64,000 nt of DNA, taken from positions 17,669 through 81,668 of the forward strand of contig NZ_VJOO01000011.1 of assembly GCF_007556755.1 (NCBI RefSeq), given 5' to 3'. Within the stretch, counting starts at the first letter, position 1. Each line of letters begins with the position of its first letter. The notes beneath the pieces are model-generated. The model ran no database searches. It saw nothing but the letters and a program-made list of their open reading frames with translations, and was not told where the DNA came from. This stretch comes from Tepidimonas fonticaldi. GTDB lineage: Bacteria; Pseudomonadota; Gammaproteobacteria; Burkholderiales; Burkholderiaceae_C. Shown in pieces: positions 1 through 10,213 of this stretch. The position numbers and the translations under genes were made by a program.

Positions 1-76
1 AGCCCAAAGCGGCCGCCGCCACCCGACCCGCCCAGCGTTGGCCCCAGCGGGTGGGGTACGCGTGTCGCATCGTCAT
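1..76 (-). CDS. rseB: Probable start of RseB/MucB (partial, runs off the left edge)
   Basis: An ATG at 76 opens a frame that runs off the left edge. It begins 18 bases after the rseA stop, with a GGGGTG ribosome-binding stretch upstream. The first residues are basic and then alanine-rich (MTMRHAYPTRW, later RVAAAALG), which looks like the start of a signal peptide. In betaproteobacteria the gene after rseA is normally rseB (mucB), the periplasmic protein that shields RseA from proteolysis. The identity therefore rests on context and signal-like residues only; a mucD-type protease is the alternative. A second in-frame ATG lies at 70. Confidence 0.5.
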   Translation of the reverse strand, partial: MTMRHAYPTRWGQRWAGRVAAAALG

Positions 77-94
77 GGACCGTTTCACCCCGCC

Positions 95-721
95 TCAGCG
101 CGCCGGCACGTCGTAGCTGGCCGCCCGCAGAAAACCGGCGCTGGTCTGCAGCGCCGACGCCCCGCCCCACTGGCGATGCGCGGCCATCAGCTCCTCGAGC
201 TGGGGATCGCGCACCACCACACCCGCCACCGGGGCGGGGGCACTCGGCAGGCTGACGGTCACGGTCTGGGGCGGCTCGGCCTGGGCCATGCGCGGCGCGG
301 TCTCGACCGCCCCCGGCACCGCCCCCACCTGCCACGCGACGGCCACCACGGCGGCCAGTGCGGCCACACCCGCCACCATCTTCCAGCGGAAAACGGCATC
401 GTTGGCCGCGACCGGCAGCGGGTCGGCCACGACCGGCGGCGCCTCGCTGCGCGGCGGCGCGGGCTCGGCCGCCACGCGCGCCATCACGGCGCGCACGAAG
501 GCGGGGTCCGCCCCGCCCTCGGCGCTGCCCGCGCGGGCGCGCAGGGCATCGCCGATGCAACGGTACGCATCCCACGCCGCCCGGTCGGCGCCGGCGTCGG
601 CCCCGTCGAGCGCGGTCTGCACCTGCGACGGCCCGCATTCGCCGTCGAACAGCGCCGACAGCCATTCCCGCCGCGCGGCGTCGGCGGCGGACGGATCGTT
701 CGATAGGGCTACAGGCTTCAT
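95..721 (-). CDS. rseA: Sigma-E anti-sigma factor RseA (MucA-like)
   Basis: A 208-residue single-span membrane protein expected to hold sigma-E at the inner membrane until envelope stress triggers its proteolysis. The N-terminal cytoplasmic part carries the RseA-type motif REWLSALFDGE near residues 18-28. One transmembrane helix lies at about 114-134, followed by a periplasmic tail that should contact RseB and DegS. The frame extends further upstream, but the ATG at 721 starts directly with the conserved N-terminal domain and avoids overlap with rpoE. The gene lies 37 bases downstream of rpoE and 18 bases upstream of the probable rseB, the usual operon order. Confidence 0.9.
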   Translation of the reverse strand: MKPVALSNDPSAADAARREWLSALFDGECGPSQVQTALDGADAGADRAAWDAYRCIGDALRARAGSAEGGADPAFVRAVMARVAAEPAPPRSEAPPVVADPLPVAANDAVFRWKMVAGVAALAAVVAVAWQVGAVPGAVETAPRMAQAEPPQTVTVSLPSAPAPVAGVVVRDPQLEELMAAHRQWGGASALQTSAGFLRAASYDVPAR

Positions 722-758
722 GGTCGGACATCCAATCTGGTGACCCTGCACAGGCACG

Positions 759-1394
759 CTACCAACGCTTGCCGGACTGGCGCTCCAGCATGGGCTTGAT
801 GCGCGCCGAGATCGCCTCCCGGGCGCGGAAGATGCGCGAGCGCACCGTTCCGATCGGGCAGTCGAGCGCCTGCGCGATCTCCTCGTAACTGAGACCATCG
901 ATTTCGCGCAGCGTGATCGCCTGGGCCAGCTCGGTCGGCAGGGCATCCACCGCCGCCTGCACCGCCTGGGCGATCTCCTTGCTCGCCAGCACCGCGTCCG
1001 GGGTTTCGGTATCGGCCACCTGCGCGGTTAGTTCCTGCTCCAGGGCGGAAGTTTCATCGCCATCGTCGCCGTTGTGCAGGGCGCTCATGAGCACCAGCGG
1101 ATCGCGCTTGAGCTCCTGCAGCGCCTTCTTGGCGGTGTTGACGGCGATGCGGTACAGCCAAGTGTAGAACTGCGCATCGCCCCGAAACTGCCCCAGCGCC
1201 CGGTAGGCGCGAATGAAGGTTTCCTGCGCCAAGTCGGGGACGAGGTCGGTGTCGCGCACGAGACGCCCGATCAGGCGCTCGACCCGGCGCTGGTATTTGA
1301 TGACCAGCAGCTCGAACGCCCGTTGGTCGCCAGCGATCGCGCGCTGCACGAGCGCGGCGTCGGCGTCGGGGGAGCGGCGGGTTTCGTCCATCAT
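759..1394 (-). CDS. rpoE: RNA polymerase sigma factor RpoE (ECF sigma-E)
   Basis: A 211-residue ECF sigma factor for the extracytoplasmic stress response. Region 2 (about 25-95) includes DLAQETFIRAYRAL, the -10 recognition and core-binding segment. Region 4 (about 150-195) carries LREIDGLSYEEIAQAL followed by GTVRSRIFRARE, the helix-turn-helix for the -35 element. The start is the first of two ATGs; its ATGA overlaps the stop of the preceding YgfX-like gene, so the two are translationally coupled. Placement at the end of the fatty-acid operon and before rseA is typical of Burkholderiales. No separate sigma-E-type promoter was recognised upstream. Confidence 0.95.
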   Translation of the reverse strand: MMDETRRSPDADAALVQRAIAGDQRAFELLVIKYQRRVERLIGRLVRDTDLVPDLAQETFIRAYRALGQFRGDAQFYTWLYRIAVNTAKKALQELKRDPLVLMSALHNGDDGDETSALEQELTAQVADTETPDAVLASKEIAQAVQAAVDALPTELAQAITLREIDGLSYEEIAQALDCPIGTVRSRIFRAREAISARIKPMLERQSGKRW

Positions 1395-1906
1395 GGCGTC
1401 GGCGCGGGGCGCCCGAATATACCCGATCGCCTTTCGGGGTCGGCCGCGGCCGCCAGGGCCCGGCGCAAGGTCAGCCAGTCCGCGGGATCGTCGCCGGCGG
1501 CGGCCCGCTGGCACCACAACCACAGGCGCTGCCCGTCGGGCGTTCGGCCCTCCAGCAGCAGCACATCCGTGATGTCCCATGCGATGCGCACATCGAGCAA
1601 GGGCACCCCGGACGGCCGCGCCGCGCCGAACCAGCGCCAGGTGCCGCCGCGCGCACCGTCGGGGCCGGGCGCCGGCTGCCACGCCAACTCGCCGTACCGG
1701 GTATGGCGCAGGCTCCAGACCGCCCACAGCGTGCTGGCGAGCACCCCGGCCGCCAGCCCCCACCATGCCGCAGGCAGATCGGGCCGCGCCCAGGCCCACA
1801 GGCCCAGTATGGCCACACCACTCGACACGCCGAGGGCGGCGGCCCAGGTGTCCAGCCGGGCGGAGCCGGCCGGGTAGCGGATGCCGGCTGCCCCGGTGCG
1901 GGCCAT
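1391..1906 (-). CDS. Small two-helix membrane protein, YgfX/CptA-like
   Basis: A 171-residue protein with two adjacent hydrophobic helices (about residues 18-36 and 46-66), then a soluble tail with a Trp-rich stretch (LLLEGRTPDGQRLWLWCQ). The layout (two N-terminal helices, then a beta-rich tail ending in a WLTLRRAL-type segment) resembles the YgfX/CptA family, described in E. coli as an inner-membrane toxin that affects the cytoskeleton. The gene lies between fabF (5-base gap) and rpoE (4-base overlap). The family call is tentative because sequence conservation is low; it could be an unrelated small membrane protein retained in this operon. Confidence 0.5.
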   Translation of the reverse strand: MARTGAAGIRYPAGSARLDTWAAALGVSSGVAILGLWAWARPDLPAAWWGLAAGVLASTLWAVWSLRHTRYGELAWQPAPGPDGARGGTWRWFGAARPSGVPLLDVRIAWDITDVLLLEGRTPDGQRLWLWCQRAAAGDDPADWLTLRRALAAAADPERRSGIFGRPAPTP

Positions 1907-1911
1907 GGGCG

Positions 1912-3156
1912 TCAGACGCGCTTGAAGACCAGCGTGCCGTTGGTGCCGCCGAAGCCGAAGTTGTTCTTCAGCGCGACGTCGATGCGGGCATCCCGCGCCG
2001 TGTTGGCGCAGTAGTCCAGATCGCACTCGGCGTCCGCCTCGGCCAGGTTGATGGTCGGCGGAATCTTCTGGTGATGCACGGCAAGGACGGTAAAGACGCT
2101 CTCCAGCCCGCCTGCGCCGCCCAGCAGGTGGCCGGTCATCGACTTGGTGGAGCTGACGACCATGCGACGGGCGTGATCGCCCAGCGCGGCCTTGATGGCG
2201 TTGGTCTCGTTGACGTCGCCCAGCGGGGTGGAGGTGCCGTGCGCGTTGAGGTAGTCCACCTGGTCCGCATTCACGCCGGCGTTGCGCAGGGCGTTGAGCA
2301 TGGCGCGGCGGGGGCCGTCCATGTTGGGGGCGGTCATGTGCCCCGCATCGGCGCTCATGCCGTAGCCGGCCAGCTCGGCGTAGATCTTGGCGCCGCGCGC
2401 CTTGGCGTGTTCGTACTCCTCCAGCACCAACACACCGGCCCCCTCGCCCAGCACGAAGCCGTCGCGGTCCTTGTCGAACGGGCGCGAGGCGGCCTGCGGA
2501 TCGTCGTTGCGCGTGGACAAGGCCCGCATCGCGGCAAAGCCGCCGATGCCCAGCGGGGATACCGTGGATTCCGTCCCGCCGGCGATGACCACGTCCGCGT
2601 CGCCATACTCGATCATGCGCCCCGCCTCGCCGATGCAGTGCAGGCCGGTGGTGCAGGCCGTGACGACCGCCAGGTTGGGGCCTTTGAAGCCGTAGCGCAT
2701 GGACACGTGGCCGGCCACCATGTTGATGATGGAGGCGGGCACGAAGAACGGCGAAATGCGGCGCGGCCCGCGGTTGGTGAGTTCCGTGTGCGTCGCCTCG
2801 ATGAGCGGCAGGCCGCCGATGCCCGAGCCGATCACGCAGCCGATGCGACAGGCTTCGTCCTCGGACAGCGCCTCGCCCACCGGCAGGCCCGCGTCGGCCA
2901 CGGCCTGGGCCGCGGCAGCGATGCCGTAGTGGATGAAGGTGTCCATCGTCCGCGCCTCTTTGGGCGGGATGTAGGACTCGAGGTCGAAGTTCTTGACCTC
3001 ACCGGCGATCTGGCAGGCAAAGGCGCTGGCATCGAACTTGGTGATGCGGTCGATACCCGAGCGGCCCGCGAGCAAATTGGCCCAGGCCGCCTCCACCGTG
3101 TTGCCCACGGGACTGACGCAGCCCAAGCCGGTCACGACGACACGGCGGCGGCTCAT
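1912..3156 (-). CDS. fabF: 3-oxoacyl-ACP synthase II (KAS II, FabF)
   Basis: A 414-residue condensing enzyme that extends acyl-ACP by condensation with malonyl-ACP in the cytoplasm. The thiolase-fold active site is complete: Cys168 in VVTACTTG, His306 in [11 protein letters not shown] and His343 in [12 protein letters not shown]. Length matches the usual 410-415 residues. It starts six bases after the acpP stop, inside the fab cluster, and is followed by the YgfX-like gene and rpoE. The residues after the catalytic Cys read TTGLHC rather than the commoner ATGAHN, a variation inside the nucleophile elbow that leaves the catalytic residues intact. Confidence 0.97.
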   Translation of the reverse strand: MSRRRVVVTGLGCVSPVGNTVEAAWANLLAGRSGIDRITKFDASAFACQIAGEVKNFDLESYIPPKEARTMDTFIHYGIAAAAQAVADAGLPVGEALSEDEACRIGCVIGSGIGGLPLIEATHTELTNRGPRRISPFFVPASIINMVAGHVSMRYGFKGPNLAVVTACTTGLHCIGEAGRMIEYGDADVVIAGGTESTVSPLGIGGFAAMRALSTRNDDPQAASRPFDKDRDGFVLGEGAGVLVLEEYEHAKARGAKIYAELAGYGMSADAGHMTAPNMDGPRRAMLNALRNAGVNADQVDYLNAHGTSTPLGDVNETNAIKAALGDHARRMVVSSTKSMTGHLLGGAGGLESVFTVLAVHHQKIPPTINLAEADAECDLDYCANTARDARIDVALKNNFGFGGTNGTLVFKRV

Positions 3157-3162
3157 GGGGGA

Positions 3163-4238
<1,076 letters not shown>

Positions 4239-4286
4239 GGAACGATATCCTCCTGCGAATTCGATGGGGTGCCAGCGGCGCGCGGA

Positions 4287-5240
4287 TCAGCCCGCCAGCA
4301 GGGCGCGCACCTCGGCCAGCGTCGCGGGGTCGTAGAGGGCGGCGGCCTGCAGCTCCGGCGCGATGCGCTTGGTCAGCCCGGCCAGCACCTTGCCGGGGCC
4401 GCACTCGACGATGGCTTGCGCGCCGCGCGCGCGCAGCGCCTGCACGCACTCCACCCAGCGCACCGGGCCGGCGGCCTGGCGCACCAGGGCGTCGCGGATG
4501 CGCGCCGGGTCGGTCTCCACCGCGACGTCGATGTTGTTGACGACCGGAATCGCCGGGGTCTGGATGGTCACCTCGGCCAGCGCCGCGCGCAGCGCCTCAG
4601 CGGCCGGGCGCATCAGGCTGGAGTGGAACGGCGCCGACACCGGCAGCGGCAGCGCGCGCTTGGCGCCGCGCGCCTTGAGCACCTCACAGGCCTTGTCCAC
4701 CGCGGCCTTGGAGCCGGCGATCACGGTCTGCGCCGGGTCGTTGAAGTTGACCGCCTCGACGATCTCGCCGCTGTCGGGCGCAAACGCAGCCTGTGCCTCG
4801 GCGCAGCCGGCGCGCACCGCCTCGGCGTCCAGCCCCAGGATGGCGGCCATCGCCCCGGCGCCCACCGGCACGGCCTGCTGCATGGCCTGCGCGCGCAGCC
4901 GCACCAGCGGCGCGGCCTGCGCCAGCGTCAGCGCCCCGGCCGCCACCAGGGCCGAGTACTCACCCAGCGAGTGGCCGGCCACGGCGATGGGGTCCGCCCC
5001 GCCCTCGGCCTTCCAGACGCGCCAGGCCGCCACGCCCGCCACCAGCATCACCGGCTGCGTGTTGGTGGTCAGCGCCAGCGCCTCCTTCGGCCCCTCGTGG
5101 ATCAGGCGGCCCAGGTCCTCACCGAGCGCGTCGGAGGCCTCTTGCAGCGTGGCACGCACCACCGGGTGGTCGCCCCAGGCGTCGAGCATGCCCACCGATT
5201 GCGAACCTTGGCCCGGAAACACGAATGCGAACGTCGTCAT
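4287..5240 (-). CDS. fabD: Malonyl-CoA:ACP transacylase FabD
   Basis: A 317-residue acyltransferase that moves malonate from CoA to ACP, supplying the two-carbon units for chain extension. The FPGQGSQ signature is at residues 8-14. The nucleophile elbow GHSLGEYS places the catalytic serine at residue 91, and the histidine motif PVSAPFHSSLM follows around residue 200. Length is normal for the family. It is the third gene of the cluster, 28 bases downstream of fabH. Confidence 0.97.
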   Translation of the reverse strand: MTTFAFVFPGQGSQSVGMLDAWGDHPVVRATLQEASDALGEDLGRLIHEGPKEALALTTNTQPVMLVAGVAAWRVWKAEGGADPIAVAGHSLGEYSALVAAGALTLAQAAPLVRLRAQAMQQAVPVGAGAMAAILGLDAEAVRAGCAEAQAAFAPDSGEIVEAVNFNDPAQTVIAGSKAAVDKACEVLKARGAKRALPLPVSAPFHSSLMRPAAEALRAALAEVTIQTPAIPVVNNIDVAVETDPARIRDALVRQAAGPVRWVECVQALRARGAQAIVECGPGKVLAGLTKRIAPELQAAALYDPATLAEVRALLAG

Positions 5241-5268
5241 CTTGCGAATGCTCCCGCGTGTTGTGTCG

Positions 5269-6288
5269 TCAGTAGCGCACCAGCGCCGAGCCCCAGGTGA
5301 AGCCGCCGCCCACCCCTTCCAGCAACAGCAACTGGCCCGGTCGCACCTGCCCGGCGCGCACCGCGTGGTCCAGCGCCAGCGGAATCGACGCCGCCGACGT
5401 GTTGCCGTGCTGATCGACGGTGACGACGACCCGCTCCAGCGGCAGTTTGAGTTTGCGCGCCGTGCTTTGCATGATGCGGATGTTGGCCTGGTGTGGAATC
5501 AGCCAGTCGACATCGGCCTCGGTCTTGCCGGCCTTGCCCAGCGTGGTGCGAGCCGTCTCCTCCAGCACACCGACCGCCAGCTTGAACACCGCCTGCCCGT
5601 CCATGCGCAGCAGCGGCTCGCCCAGCACGTGGCCTCCGGCCACCGTGCCCGGCACGCACAGGATGCCGGTGTGGCGGCCATCGGCATGGAGGTCGGTGGC
5701 CAGCACCCCGGGGCCGTCGCCGTCGTGCTCGACGGCCTCCAGCACCACCGCACCGGCGCCGTCGCCGAACAGCACGCAGGTGGTGCGGTCGTCGAAGTCG
5801 AGGATGCGCGAGAACACCTCCGCGCCCACCACCAGCGCGCGGCGCGCGCCGCCGGTGCGGATCAGCGCGTCGGCCACCGTCAGCGCGTAGATGAAGCCGG
5901 TGCACACCGCCTGCACGTCGAACGCCGCGGCGCCGATCGGCCCGTGAGCGCCGGCGGCCTGCGCCGCCTCGTGCAGCTTGCGCTGCAGGATCGTGGCGGT
6001 GGACGGAAAGACCATGTCCGGCGTGGAGGTCGCCACGACGATCAGGTCCACCTCGTGCGGCTGGCGGCCGGCGGCAGCCAGCGCCTTGAGGCTGGCCTGC
6101 AGCGCCAGGTCGCTGGCCATCTCGCCATCGGCGGCGAAGTGGCGCGCGCGGATGCCGGTGCGCTCGACGATCCAGTCGTCGCTGGTCTCGAGCCCACGCG
6201 CGGCGAGCAGGGCCGTCATGTCGTGGTTGGTCAGGCGCTTGTCGGGCAGGTGGCTGCCCGTCCCGGTGATGCGGGCGTACAGACTCAT
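5269..6288 (-). CDS. fabH: 3-oxoacyl-ACP synthase III (KAS III, FabH)
   Basis: A 339-residue initiating condensing enzyme that joins acetyl-CoA to malonyl-ACP. The catalytic triad is visible: Cys129 in [13 protein letters not shown], His in [10 protein letters not shown] and Asn in [10 protein letters not shown]. The N-terminal [13 protein letters not shown] segment is the standard FabH opening. It lies 40 bases after plsX in an uninterrupted run on the minus strand. Length is slightly above the E. coli enzyme (317) because of small insertions. Confidence 0.97.
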   Translation of the reverse strand: MSLYARITGTGSHLPDKRLTNHDMTALLAARGLETSDDWIVERTGIRARHFAADGEMASDLALQASLKALAAAGRQPHEVDLIVVATSTPDMVFPSTATILQRKLHEAAQAAGAHGPIGAAAFDVQAVCTGFIYALTVADALIRTGGARRALVVGAEVFSRILDFDDRTTCVLFGDGAGAVVLEAVEHDGDGPGVLATDLHADGRHTGILCVPGTVAGGHVLGEPLLRMDGQAVFKLAVGVLEETARTTLGKAGKTEADVDWLIPHQANIRIMQSTARKLKLPLERVVVTVDQHGNTSAASIPLALDHAVRAGQVRPGQLLLLEGVGGGFTWGSALVRY

Positions 6289-6328
6289 CGGCGATCAGAT
6301 TCCTGGCAATGGACGACGGAGCGCCCGC

Positions 6329-7381
6329 TCAGAGGGGGGTGGCAGCCGGCGACTCGCCCGACGGCGTCGCCATCAGGGGCGCCGCCCGGGCGATGCGGCG
6401 CTGCACGCGCTCGAGCAACCGGGCCTCGGCCGCATCATACGCGCGCCGCAGCGCCTGCTCGAAGGCAAACGCATCGGCCGAGCCGTGGCTCTTGAAAACC
6501 AGTCCGCGCAGACCAAGCAACGCCGCCCCGTTGTAGCGGCGGTGATCCACGCGGCGCTTGAAGCGCGCGAGCACCGGCCACGCCACCAGCGCCGCCAGCC
6601 GCGAATGCCAGCCGCGCCCGAACTCCTCGCGCAGGAAGGCCCCGATCATGCTGGCCAGGCCCTCGCTCGCCTTGAGCGCGACATTGCCCACGAAGCCGTC
6701 GCAGACGACGATGTCCGTGGTGCCCTTGAAGATGTCGTTGCCCTCGACGTTGCCGTGGAAATTGAGGTCGCCGCGGGCGGCCGCCTCGCGCAGCAACTGG
6801 CCGGCGCGCTTGATGACGTCGTTGCCCTTGATGACCTCTTCCCCGATGTTGAGCAGGCCCACACTCGGGTTTTCGCGGCCATTGGCGGCGACCAGGGCCG
6901 AGCCCATGACGGCAAACTGCAGCAGATGCTCCGCGGAGCAATCGACGTTGGCCCCCAGATCCAGCACGGTGGTCGCGCCGCCGGCCGCGTTGGGCATTTG
7001 GGTGGCGATCGCCGGGCGGTCGATGCCGTCCAGCGTCTTGAGCACATAGCGCGCGATGGCCATCAGCGCCCCGGTGTTGCCGGCCGACACCGCCACATCC
7101 GCCGCCCCGTCCTTGACCTGCGCGATGGCCACGCGCATGGACGAATCTTTCTTGCGGCGCAGGGCAACCTCGACGGGATCGTCCATCTCGACGACCTCCG
7201 CCGCGGGCACGACGGTGCAACGTCTGGCGTCCAGCCCCGGCGGCAGCGCGGACAGCACTTCGGGGCGACCCACCAGCAGCAGGCGCGCCTGAGGGTGCGC
7301 CGCCAAAAAGGCGGCGCAGGCCGGCAGAGTCACGGAGGGGCCGTGATCCCCCCCCATGCAATCGACGGCGATCCGGATCAC
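6329..7381 (-). CDS. plsX: Phosphate acyltransferase PlsX
   Basis: An acyltransferase making acyl-phosphate from acyl-ACP, the first step of the PlsX/PlsY route to phosphatidic acid. It begins [16 protein letters not shown], the family signature, and later shows AGNTGALMA and [10 protein letters not shown]. The start is uncertain. I chose the GTG at 7381 (350 residues) because it matches the usual N-terminus. An ATG at 7423 (364 residues) and a TTG at 7441, which would overlap the rpmF stop, are in-frame alternatives. None has a convincing ribosome-binding site. Its place after rpmF and before fabH is conserved across bacteria. Confidence 0.93.
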   Translation of the reverse strand: MIRIAVDCMGGDHGPSVTLPACAAFLAAHPQARLLLVGRPEVLSALPPGLDARRCTVVPAAEVVEMDDPVEVALRRKKDSSMRVAIAQVKDGAADVAVSAGNTGALMAIARYVLKTLDGIDRPAIATQMPNAAGGATTVLDLGANVDCSAEHLLQFAVMGSALVAANGRENPSVGLLNIGEEVIKGNDVIKRAGQLLREAAARGDLNFHGNVEGNDIFKGTTDIVVCDGFVGNVALKASEGLASMIGAFLREEFGRGWHSRLAALVAWPVLARFKRRVDHRRYNGAALLGLRGLVFKSHGSADAFAFEQALRRAYDAAEARLLERVQRRIARAAPLMATPSGESPAATPL

Positions 7382-7437
7382 GGCAGTTTCAGGCGACCGC
7401 ACGCTCGACGCCGCGCCGCCCATGTCCGCCGTGGAGA

Positions 7438-7620
7438 TCAAGCCTCGGACTTGTTCTTGAGGACCTGACGGCCGCGGTAGAAGCCGTTGGGGCTGATGTG
7501 GTGGCGCAGGTGCGTCTCGCCGGTGGTGGGCTCGACGGCGATGCCCGGCGCCGACAGCGCATTGTGCGAGCGGTGCATGCCGCGCTTGGACGGCGACTTC
7601 TTGTTTTGCTGAACGGCCAT
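7438..7620 (-). CDS. rpmF: 50S ribosomal protein L32
   Basis: A 60-residue basic ribosomal protein beginning [20 protein letters not shown], the typical L32 start. It is the zinc-free form: there are no cysteines, and the C-terminal half reads [23 protein letters not shown] lies upstream of the ATG. A well-formed promoter precedes it, so it probably heads the rpmF-plsX-fab-rpoE transcription unit and ties translation capacity to lipid synthesis. Its gap from the upstream yceD is 99 bases. Confidence 0.98.
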   Translation of the reverse strand: MAVQQNKKSPSKRGMHRSHNALSAPGIAVEPTTGETHLRHHISPNGFYRGRQVLKNKSEA

Positions 7621-7662
7621 GATCGGTTCCTGGAATACGAGTGCTGGCTAAGAAAACCCTGC

Positions 7663-7692
7663 ATTATACCCGGACCGTTCTTGCGAGCACAA
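7663..7692 (-). promoter_or_regulatory. Sigma-70 promoter for rpmF-plsX-fab
   Basis: On the minus strand, TTGTGC (7692-7687) and a perfect TATAAT (7668-7663) are separated by 18 bases. The predicted transcript start is near 7656, giving a leader of about 36 bases before the rpmF ATG. This is one of the best promoter matches in the window. Confidence 0.75.
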
Positions 7693-7719
7693 ATTCCATG
7701 GGCGGGCGGATCCCTTCGG

Positions 7720-8373
7720 TCAGGAGCGGCGCCCAGCCTTCAGGGCCGCCAGCGCCTCGAAGGGATTCGGACGCGATGCGGGCGATACGGGGGCCGCGGC
7801 CTCCCCTCCCGCCCCAAGACCCGCCCCGAGAGCATCGCCCACCGCCAGCGGCAGGGGGCGCGGGCACACCTCGTGCAGCGGCACCAGCGGCGCAGCCAGC
7901 AGCAGCTCCTCCTCCACCAGCTCCAGCAAGGGGTAGCGCGGACCGTCGAGCACCAGCAAATCTTCCTCGCAGGATTCGTCTTCCGCCTCGGCCGCGGCCT
8001 CGTTGGCGACGAAGCGGAACCAGCGATCCACCATCACCGGCTGCCAGTACGGATCCAGACAGCGCTGACAAACCAGCGGCACCCGACCCTCCGCCTGCAG
8101 ATGCAACCACAACTGCCGCGGCACCGCCGCGCGTCGCCCACCGGCCAGCGCACGCACGGCCGCCGCCACCGCCGGCGGCGGATCGCGCCATTCGGCATGC
8201 ACGCGCCAGCGGACGGCCTCCTGCGCCTGCCCGGGCAGATCGGGGGCGTCGGCCAGCACGCGGGGCAAGCGGATCAGGGCAAACACCCCCGACAGGCCGT
8301 CGCCGCGGCGCGTCAGCGCATCGACGTCGATCCAGTCATGGGGCTCGGCGGCATGGGGGTTGGGGACACGCAT
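7720..8373 (-). CDS. yceD: YceD family protein (DUF177), L32/23S rRNA-associated
   Basis: A 217-residue member of the YceD/DUF177 family, nearly always found immediately upstream of rpmF and linked to 23S rRNA metabolism in other organisms. The family cysteines are visible in [12 protein letters not shown] and in [10 protein letters not shown] near the C-terminus, and an acidic stretch ([17 protein letters not shown]) lies between them. Start ATG at 8373 opens with [16 protein letters not shown]. An in-frame start further upstream would run through the divergent gap towards pdxH. The C-terminus ends [15 protein letters not shown], a conserved family ending. Confidence 0.88.
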   Translation of the reverse strand: MRVPNPHAAEPHDWIDVDALTRRGDGLSGVFALIRLPRVLADAPDLPGQAQEAVRWRVHAEWRDPPPAVAAAVRALAGGRRAAVPRQLWLHLQAEGRVPLVCQRCLDPYWQPVMVDRWFRFVANEAAAEAEDESCEEDLLVLDGPRYPLLELVEEELLLAAPLVPLHEVCPRPLPLAVGDALGAGLGAGGEAAAPVSPASRPNPFEALAALKAGRRS

Positions 8374-8418
8374 ACGGCGGATTATCCCCCGCCGGGTCAG
8401 CCATGCCATACTGCCGCC

Positions 8419-9051
8419 ATGAACATCGCCGATCTGCGCAAGAGCTACGAGAAGGCCGAGCTGAGCGAGGACGCCTCGCACGCCGATCCGCTGCGCCAGT
8501 TCGAGCAGTGGCTGCACGAGGCCATCCGCGCCGAGCTGCCCGAGCCCAACGCCATGACGCTGGCCACCGTCGGCAGCGACCTGCGCCCGAGCACCCGCGT
8601 GGTGCTCATCAAGGGCTACGACGAGCGCGGCATCGTCTGGTACACCAATTACGACAGCCGCAAGGGCCGTGAGCTGGCCGGCAACCCGTACGCGGCGCTG
8701 CAGTTCCACTGGGTGGAGCTGGAGCGCGTGGTGCGCATCGAGGGCGTGGTCGAGAAAGTCAGCCCCGAGGAAAGCGACGCCTACTACGCCAGCCGCCCCC
8801 TGGACAGCCGCATCGGCGCCTGGGCCAGCCCCCAGAGTCAGGTGATCGACGGGCGCGGCGTGCTGGTGGCCAACGCCGCCAAATATGCCGCGCAATTTTT
8901 GATGAACCCGCCGCGGCCGCCGCACTGGGGCGGCTTCCGCCTCAAACCCGACGCCTGGGAGTTCTGGCAGGGCCGCAAGAGCCGGCTGCACGACCGGCTG
9001 CGCTACCGGCTGGAGAGCGGGCGTTGGATCCGGGAGCGGCTGGCGCCCTGA
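8419..9051 (+). CDS. pdxH: Pyridoxamine 5'-phosphate oxidase PdxH
   Basis: A 210-residue FMN enzyme that oxidises pyridoxamine or pyridoxine 5'-phosphate to pyridoxal 5'-phosphate. Family segments visible are [52 protein letters not shown] (substrate binding) and the C-terminal [10 protein letters not shown] ending in ERLAP. The start at 8419 gives the canonical N-terminus [15 protein letters not shown]. It is transcribed away from yceD across a 45-base gap. A CATACT box sits only six bases before the ATG, so the leader may be very short. pdxA lies 18 kb away. Confidence 0.96.
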   Translation: MNIADLRKSYEKAELSEDASHADPLRQFEQWLHEAIRAELPEPNAMTLATVGSDLRPSTRVVLIKGYDERGIVWYTNYDSRKGRELAGNPYAALQFHWVELERVVRIEGVVEKVSPEESDAYYASRPLDSRIGAWASPQSQVIDGRGVLVANAAKYAAQFLMNPPRPPHWGGFRLKPDAWEFWQGRKSRLHDRLRYRLESGRWIRERLAP

Positions 9052-9157
9052 GCCCGGCCCGCGGCGTCGGGCTGCTTCGGTCCCATCGAGTCCAACCGGG
9101 CTGCCATGTCGGCCATCCTTACCCTCGTGAGCGGTCTCGACATCGGGAGCCCGCAAA

Positions 9158-9175
9158 CGTACAATTGCACGTACA
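9158..9175. promoter_or_regulatory. Putative YefM-YoeB operator (two CGTACA half-sites, 12 bp apart)
   Basis: CGTACA occurs at 9158-9163 and again at 9170-9175, exactly 12 bases apart and 20 bases before the yefM ATG. The E. coli YefM operator has paired TGTACA cores also about 12 bp apart, so this is a plausible autoregulatory site. One base of each core differs from the E. coli form. Confidence 0.55.
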
Positions 9176-9194
9176 ACATGACCAATGCACTCCC

Positions 9195-9446
9195 ATGGAC
9201 GCCATCACCTACTCCGCCGCCCGGGCCAACTTGGCCAGCACCATGGACCGTGTGTGCAACGACCACGCACCGCTGATCATCACCCGCAAGGGTGAGCGGT
9301 CGGTGGTGATGCTGTCCCTCGAAGACTACAACGCCCTCGAAGAGACCGCCTACCTGTTGCGCAGCCCCGCCAACGCACAACGGCTGCTCGGGGCCATCGA
9401 GCAGCTCAACGCAGGGGGTGGCAGCGAACGGGCGCTGGCGGAATGA
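9195..9446 (+). CDS. yefM: Antitoxin YefM (Phd/YefM family)
   Basis: An 83-residue antitoxin that should bind and inactivate YoeB and repress its own promoter. The N-terminal DNA-binding part begins MDAITYSAARANLASTMDRV, and the C-terminal toxin-binding part has LEETAYLLRSPANAQRLL, very close to the E. coli YefM wording. The ATG at 9195 follows the two CGTACA sites. Its stop overlaps the yoeB start in an ATGA, which couples translation so that antitoxin is made first. The pair is inserted between pdxH and folK, a position with no functional link. Confidence 0.92.
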   Translation: MDAITYSAARANLASTMDRVCNDHAPLIITRKGERSVVMLSLEDYNALEETAYLLRSPANAQRLLGAIEQLNAGGGSERALAE

Positions 9447-9703
9447 AGCGGATCTTTGCCGATGCCGCCTGGGAGGACTATCTCCACTGGCAGCAGCAAG
9501 ACAGGCGGATGGTCGAGCGCATCAACAAACTGATCAAGGAAGTCCAGCGCGAGCCCTTCAGCGGCATCGGCAAGCCCGAACCCTTGAAACACGCCCTGAC
9601 AGGCTACTGGTCACGGCGCATCACCGACGAACACCGGATGGTGTATAGGACAGAGGCGGACGCGCTGCTGATTGCACAGCTGCGGTATCACTACCTGGGC
9701 TGA
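9443..9703 (+). CDS. yoeB: Toxin YoeB (ribosome-dependent mRNA endonuclease)
   Basis: An 86-residue RelE-superfamily toxin that cleaves mRNA in the ribosomal A site. The residues known to matter in E. coli YoeB fall at the same positions here: Glu46, Arg65, His83 and Tyr84, followed by Leu-Gly at the C-terminus. It begins MKRIFADAAWEDYLHWQQQD, the usual family start. The toxin therefore looks catalytically intact rather than decayed. It is coupled to yefM by an ATGA overlap and converges on folK, whose stop lies 33 bases away. Confidence 0.93.
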   Translation: MKRIFADAAWEDYLHWQQQDRRMVERINKLIKEVQREPFSGIGKPEPLKHALTGYWSRRITDEHRMVYRTEADALLIAQLRYHYLG

Positions 9704-9736
9704 GATCCCGCCGGTTGCCACCCCGACGGAGGTCGA

Positions 9737-10213
9737 TCAGGCCGGGGACGCCATCGGCTCGATGGCCTGGCCCGCCACCGCCTTCAGCGCATCGGCCGGC
9801 ACCCGGTCGGGCGCAATCTGTGCCAGCGGCATCAGCACGAACGCGCGCTGCCCCATGCGCGGGTGGGGTACGGTGAGGTGCGGGGACTGGATGCGTGCGC
9901 TGCCGTAGAGCAGCAGGTCCAGATCCAGCGTGCGCGGGGCATTGCGATACGGACGCTCGCGGCCGGCGCGGGCCTCCAGCGCATGCAACGCCTGCAACAG
10001 CGCCGGGGCGCTCAGGTGGGTGGACACCGCGGCGACCGCATTGCAATAGTCCGGCCCGTCGGCATCCACCGGCGCGGTGCGCCACAGGCCCGAAGCGGCG
10101 ATGCGCCGTGTCTGCGGCAGCTCATCCAACCACTGCAGCGCGGCCCGCACCTGCGCCGGGGCGTCGCCCAGGTTGGCGCCGATGCCAATGTAGGCCGTGA
10201 CGGCATCACGCAT
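9737..10213 (-). CDS. folK: 6-hydroxymethyl-7,8-dihydropterin pyrophosphokinase FolK
   Basis: A 158-residue enzyme of folate synthesis that transfers pyrophosphate from ATP to hydroxymethyl-dihydropterin. The opening AYIGIGANLGD binds substrate, and the HPPK signature RPYRNAPRTLDLDLLLYG lies at about residues 86-103. HPRMGQRAFVLMPLAQIAP follows. I chose the ATG at 10213; an ATG at 10228 would add five residues. The start overlaps the end of pcnB by eight bases, so the two are probably co-translated, an arrangement common in proteobacteria. Confidence 0.95.
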   Translation of the reverse strand: MRDAVTAYIGIGANLGDAPAQVRAALQWLDELPQTRRIAASGLWRTAPVDADGPDYCNAVAAVSTHLSAPALLQALHALEARAGRERPYRNAPRTLDLDLLLYGSARIQSPHLTVPHPRMGQRAFVLMPLAQIAPDRVPADALKAVAGQAIEPMASPA

